Shown: positions 59,120 through 64,000 of the stretch, in pieces
Position numbering within the stretch: position 1 is the stretch's first letter
Layout: every line of letters begins with the position of its first letter
Source of the DNA: Aurifilum marmelostoma
Lineage: Eukaryota > Ascomycota > Sordariomycetes > Diaporthales > Cryphonectriaceae
NCBI GenBank assembly: GCA_027559495.1
Contig: JAMXSV010000020.1
Coordinates: 1 to 64,000, forward strand
DNA: 64,000 bases
Direction of reading: 5' to 3'
Notes under the pieces: generated by a model
Databases searched by the model: none
What the model was told of the DNA's origin: nothing
Seen by the model: the letters and a program-made list of their open reading frames with translations, nothing else
Position numbers and translations under genes: made by a program

Positions 59120-61076
59120 TCAGAGAACATAACGGCTGAAGTCGTTAGTATCAAGGCACAGCAACCACCGGAAAGACAGATGCACTTACAATGCCAGATT
59201 CTCTCGATCAGTGAGATCTAGTTGCCTTGCATCAACAAACACCTCCCTCCGCTGGCCGTCTTCATCTGTATGTTCGAGGACCCCGATCTCCCGGATCAGA
59301 CCATCTTTTGCCAAGGCATCGCGCCTTTTGTTTTCCTTCCGCAAGTAGTAACGCAAGTACAACACGATGACCATAGGAAGTATGCATGCAACCCAAAGGA
59401 TGACCCACCACGTCACAATATATCTCGGCTTATACTGGCCCTGGAACAGCTGAGGTGACAGGATATTGCCCAGTCCATAGCCAACGTGATACAACGCAAT
59501 GACTAAAACAGTGAAATGTCGTGAGCATGAAAATATCAGAATTGGGTCTGTCCAAGCAGGATTTGTCTCGGGCGAGGGAATGCTTACCAGCTGTCTTCTT
59601 CGTATGTCCAGCAGAACAGTTAGCAGCCCATATCATGACCACACTGTACGCGATGCCTGCTGTTGCTCGGATGTAGATGGCGACCAACAGGCCAGTCTTG
59701 TTGTCCCATGGCAGTGCGATGAGCATAATGCACGAAACGATCGGTAGGACATAGGACGCGGCAGACAGCCATGCCCGGGTGTTTTGTGTTTTGGACAGCA
59801 CAATAGCTGCAGCACCAAGAGACACCAGTGCTGTAAGACCATTTATACAGCCCAAAAGCGTTGTTTCCAATGTGCTAAATCCGAACGACTTGATGATCAG
59901 TGAGTACTGATTTGTCAGACCGTTGGCCATCTCCTGGGACCAAGCATGAAGGAAGAACAGCCAAGTCTTGGGGTCCTTAAGCGCTTCGATGAATTGGGCC
60001 TTCTTGAAGCGCTTTTGCTCGATACCGGAATGGTTTGAGGCGATACGTAGGATGGACTGCGCTCGTTCCTCAGGAGTGAGAAAGTGTGCGGACGCTGGGC
60101 TGTCCGGGAGGACAAAGTATACAGCGATTCCATTCAAGACAGTGAGACTGCCGGTGATGACTGAAGCATGTTAGGATATTTTGATGAGTTGTCCCACAGT
60201 CCCGGGTGAAGACATAATGAAACAAGTCGCTCACCCATAAACCACTTCCAGGGCGCGAAGCTGCCCGTATCGATGAACAAGACCCCGTATGATAGCAACC
60301 CGGACGTGATGGGGCTGGAGTTGCCACAAGCCCACATGATCTGCATCAAGACTCCCTGCTCATCGTACGTGAAGAACATTGACAAAACAAGAATGAACGA
60401 CGGCACTATGCACGCTTCTGCCAGACCAAGCAAGAAGCGCACAACAAAAAGGGAGGCAAAGTTGTTGCAGGGGATGTGCAACAGGAGAATACAGCCCCTG
60501 ACGAGGAATATATATTCATATCAGCTTGGGCCGTCCAATCTTGCTCACGTGCATATGACTCACCAGACAACCAGATTTATGGCCAGATATCTTGCTACCG
60601 GGAAGCGTTGTAGAGCTAGATTCTGAGGCCATTCTGCTAGTAGATAACCAAGGTAGAAGATCGAAGAAAGCCAATTGTATTGACTTGTGTTGAGGTGAGC
60701 GTCCGTCAAGATCCCCAGAATGGATGAGCTTCCGAGCTATCGAATCGTCAATTTCTCGTGGCAACTGATCGCCGATGCAGAATGGCTTGAGGTGGAATAG
60801 AAATTTTTATTTCGGAGTGCGGACACCGCGAGTACTCACAGTCTGCTTATCCACATACATCAAATGATATCCGATACAAATGACCGGGAGGATCCATCGA
60901 ATGCATTTCCTTCGGATCCTCCCCGCCTCTTCTAGTGTAGGTGGCTCAACTTTGATCCGAGACAGCAATTTGTAGCTTTCGTCCGCATAGTGAGCAGATA
61001 GCTTGGGGACAACCGGCGCTGCTTCATCCTGGCTCGAGGCCGTCGTCTCCTCGAAGGCTGGCTTGGAAGTGGCCAT
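59120..61076 (-). CDS. MFS transporter, allantoate permease (DAL5/ACS) family
   Basis: Plasma-membrane anion symporter of the fungal family that imports carboxylates such as allantoate, nicotinate or aromatic acids. Six exons (61076-60840, 60736-60564, 60497-60235, 60160-59588, 59502-59190, 59135-59120) join in frame to 524 residues. The last exon is only 16 bases and adds FRYVL, completing the family ending DLTDRENLAFRYVL. Family marks: WILPVICIGYHLMYVDKQT (TM1), NTSQYNWLSSIFYLGYLLAE, RFLLGLAEACIVPSF, and YHVGYGLGNILSPQ. It is divergent from the FAD hydroxylase, with about 520 bases between starts, so shared control is likely. A phenolic acid substrate is an inference from context. Confidence 0.93.
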
Positions 61077-61598
61077 GATTAAATGGTCTTCGTTCTAATG
61101 GATTGTAAGTCTAAGAGAGAAAGTATCTCTAGATGTTGCTAATGTCGTCGGCAACTTGCAATAATGAGGCATCCATAATGATGTGGTCTGGCTGGCCTGA
61201 ATTTAAGAGGGAGAAGAGCTGAACAATCTTAAGCCCAGAACTAGCCAAGGTTCACGTTCACGATCGCTCGCCAGACTCCACGCGGATGGCGAAAACCCCA
61301 CCCCTCAGCTGCACATGAGCGGGTGGCTACGAGATCTCTCTGTTACACGGCGCTGCATGTACGAAATTGTGGATAATCTTATAGTGATGGTGTGCACCAG
61401 TGAAATGGGAATGGACATAAGCCTGATAAGCCAGCGGTTGGGGTCGCCGTCGTCATCTGCGGATCTTCTCACACCATCGCCGACCCGCACAAGGACTATG
61501 AATCGCCTACTACATAAACAATCACGTCTCTATGATATCCTGGACTAAAGGCTCATTGTCGCCACAAGAAACTTATATTGATTAACCCTCTCAGAGAC
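61077..61598. promoter_or_regulatory. Divergent promoter region
   Basis: Non-coding DNA between the start codons of the transporter and the hydroxylase, likely holding both promoters. I could not single out a regulator site. Confidence 0.5.
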
Positions 61599-63115
61599 AT
61601 GACTGAGCAGAGCAAAGTCCGTATCGCGGTTGTGGGCGCTGGCATTGCTGGTCTTGCCACAGCTGTTGCACTAAAGGGCCATCCACATATTGATGTGCAG
61701 ATCTACGAACGAGCAAGCGAGCTTCGAGAAATAGGAGCTTCTATCGCACTTGGACCGAATGGCATGAGGACGCTGGACAGGCTTGGGGTTGATGATGCTT
61801 TGAGCCCCGACATCGCCTTCCGAAACAAGTCAAGGTGTCCTATGATATACCGGTAAGGGCTCTCCATTACCTGCAAAGGTTTTATAATAACCTCATAGGA
61901 CTTAAATAGACACTACAAGACCGGCGAGATAGTCTCCGTCGATACACATGTAGGAAAAGTTGACGATATTCACCTGACATCACGCTATTACCGAGCGCAT
62001 CTTCAAAAGGCCCTTCTCGGGCACCTTAAAGCCTCACAAATTCATTTGCAGAAATCTTTTGAGTCTGTCAGATTTGACGAGAGCCGCCAAGAGCTCACCA
62101 TCACCTTTGGAGACGGTACTACTGAATTTGTCGACATTCTCCTCGGTGCAGATGGTGTACACTCGAAAGTGAGAACCTTCCTCGTCCCAACATCCAAGAC
62201 CGATTGGACAGGGTGGGTGGCATTCAGGTCCGTTTTCCCGGTCTCTGAACTGTCTGGAATCGACGTCCCTGAGGAGGCGGAACACATCTGGGGCCCAGAT
62301 CGAACGCTCTTTATCTCCAAACTCGGAAAGGATCTCTTTGTAAGCCCCAACCTCTGCTATGAACAACGCTTCCTTCAATTTTAGGCCTCTATTGAGAGAG
62401 TCAAGGATGTCTTTGTACGCGTTGCTTCTCGAGACAGAGAGGAAATAGCAATCTCCAAAGCTAAAGAACTCAGATCGGCCTTGCGCCCATTTCTGAAGCA
62501 CTTGCGTTCATCATTTCAAACAGTCCAGCAGTCAGAAAAAGCATCGGTGCTATGCATGTGTATTGATCAGTGAAGCCGTTCTTATTTGGCTACTGCTAAT
62601 ACTTGGTGGATCAGACGGTGGTCGGTTCGCACCAATCTGATCCAAAGGCCCCAGATTCCCTATACAAGGACGCTGTCTGGAACTCTGCCGGGGATGTGCA
62701 TCTTTTGCGTGAGTTCTACCAAGACTGGCACCCCAGGTATCGCGACATAGTCAACGCCACTCCATACGTCCACGTCTACCCGAATGCAGCAGCACATGCT
62801 CTCGACACGTGGGTCCTGGGGAACGGGCGAGTGACACTCGCAGGAGATGCGGCGCACGCCCACGGAGGAGCCTTTGCTGCGGGCGGCAGTCTCGCGCTTG
62901 ACGATGCGTGGGCCTTTGCCGCGGCCATCACGCATGTCTTCCCGCCCGAGGCCGTGAAGGCGCGTACAGGCTTAGTGGTAGCCGGCCAGGATGTAACTAA
63001 AGCTTTGCGGATCTATGAGAAGACGCGCAAGGCTCATACGCACCGGGTTATGGCGGTGGTTCACGAGATGAATGAGAAAAAAGGTGGCGCGGCTCGGGCA
63101 CATCCAGACAGATAA
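61599..63115 (+). CDS. FAD-dependent aromatic hydroxylase, salicylate-hydroxylase-like
   Basis: Group A flavin monooxygenase. Three exons (61599-61852, 61910-62339, 62615-63115) encode 394 residues as read. The ATG at 61599 is used because the longer frame starts with TTG. Motifs: FAD-binding GAGIAGLATAVAL, LGADGVHSKVR (DG motif), and GRVTLAGDAAHAHGGAFAAG (GD motif). The second intron is 275 bases, far longer than others here. At 63,077-63,082 a run of six A puts the frame out: one base fewer would continue for about 30 more residues (KNRYDPSWIHEHDVQAAFEQ region) to a stop at 63,206 and give the usual length near 425. Either a sequencing slip or a recent frameshift. Likely substrate: salicylate or another phenolic acid. 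Confidence 0.88.
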
Positions 63116-63206
63116 GGACTTGAGAGCCCGGATGAAAAATCGGTATGACCCGTCCTGGATACATGAGCATGATGTTCAAGCGGCTTTCGAGCAGGCTCTG
63201 TTATAA

Positions 63207-64000
63207 TTCAGCACTCACTTTATCTATTTATTTTGGGTAGCACTTTATCTTCAAGCACTATCCTGGCAACACAATGCAAATCGCCCGTAAAGTTGCAAGT
63301 GACGGTCTAATATAAAGTACTTTAGTAGGGTGACACTTCTAGGATTCCGATTTCAAACCTCTGCTCCAAAACTTTGTTGGCTCAAATGCTCTACGATGAA
63401 AAGACTATTGAACCTGACACCCTTCAATTTGTTACTTTACCTATCAAGTAGCTATTGCTTTGAACCCATACTTTGCACAACTCTTCGTCGAGCCAATGCG
63501 CGATCTGCAATGGAACTCGTTCTGCGATGAGCCTTAAAGCCACCCTGGCCTTGTGCCTTCAATCCTGCCCTCCCTTTATGCTATCTCGTTATGCTACACT
63601 ATACAAACGGAGGTTCCAAACTCATAATCTAATCGAGTCTTATCATTCATTTGCGTCTCCAATACCATTTTCTCTGCACTACATGATATATCTCGTAATT
63701 TCTTCCATCGTCTAGCCTCGAGCAACGTGACCAGTTCCATAATTTGTCCGAGCCCATAATTACCGTGCGCCATCGCCGTATAAATAATTTCTACGCCGGA
63801 GAACTAGCCTACATCGCCATAGTCCTATTATAAAAGTTAGCCGCTAAGAAATAAAATATAAAGGGTTGAAATGGTGAGGGCGACCTGCTAAGATATTAAA
63901 AAGATCCTGAGATAGCACAAATTTGCGATGTCTCTAGTATTCTTAGCACGTTAGCTTTGAAATTAGGAGGATGTGGATCGCAGGATTCCTCGTGTATAAA
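63207..64000. other. Intergenic to window end
   Basis: No gene recognised. Short open frames at 63,330-63,530 and 63,473-63,715 lack motifs, and AT content rises after 63,770. Confidence 0.45.

Overview
The window is fungal DNA: spliceosomal introns of about 50-65 bases, TATA boxes, no bacterial operons, and telomere-type CCCTAA repeats. It appears to be two different genome styles joined at about 34,620. The left block (1-34,619) has families I associate with Agaricomycetes of the Rhizoctonia/Ceratobasidium kind: HGD-type protein kinases, F-box/LRR-like remnants, a PL1 pectate lyase, a Whi2-like BTB protein, a GST, a PHO84-type transporter and a Tc1 transposase. Nearly every gene there is cut by several single-base frameshifts, although the protein segments between the shifts remain well conserved. 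The right block (34,746-64,000) looks like a Pezizomycotina subtelomere: AT-rich stretches with RIP-like mutation alternating with intact multi-exon genes whose splice junctions I could join in frame.

Left layout: LTR-like DNA (about 1.1-1.7 kb); a membrane-anchored surface protein with three copies of one domain (1.9-4.6 kb); pectate lyase (4.7-5.9 kb, minus strand); an Lrp1/Rrp47-C1D exosome cofactor (6.8-8.1 kb); F-box/LRR-like remnants (8.5-13.4 kb); Whi2-like BTB gene (13.9-15.3 kb, minus strand); glutathione S-transferase (16.5-17.4 kb); phosphate:H+ symporter (18.5-20.5 kb). Next comes an array of three tandem units (22.1-33.4 kb). Each unit has a degenerate kinase domain followed by a kinase domain with HGD and DFG motifs. 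The third unit is broken by a GCGGAT-repeat insert and a truncated Tc1 element.

A 126-base array of 21 telomere-type hexamers (34,620-34,745) reads in the orientation expected for the left end of a chromosome, so the right block lies on its chromosomal side. About 3.4 kb of AT-rich DNA then leads to a compact diterpenoid-type locus: cytochrome P450, SnoaL/NTF2-like protein, rhodopsin-like 7TM protein, and a 968-residue bifunctional labdane-type diterpene synthase with both class II and class I motifs. A RIP-mutated fossil copy of the middle of the synthase lies about 5 kb downstream, itself interrupted by a small insert. A hypothetical protein and a secreted tannase/feruloyl-esterase-family enzyme follow. 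After more AT-rich DNA comes a divergent pair: an allantoate-permease-family MFS transporter and a group A FAD hydroxylase. This pair and the esterase would suit use of plant phenolics.

Main caution: the change of style exactly at a telomere array, together with the change in frameshift density, makes a chimeric assembly of two fungi as likely as a real fusion. No tRNA, rRNA or CRISPR array was recognised.
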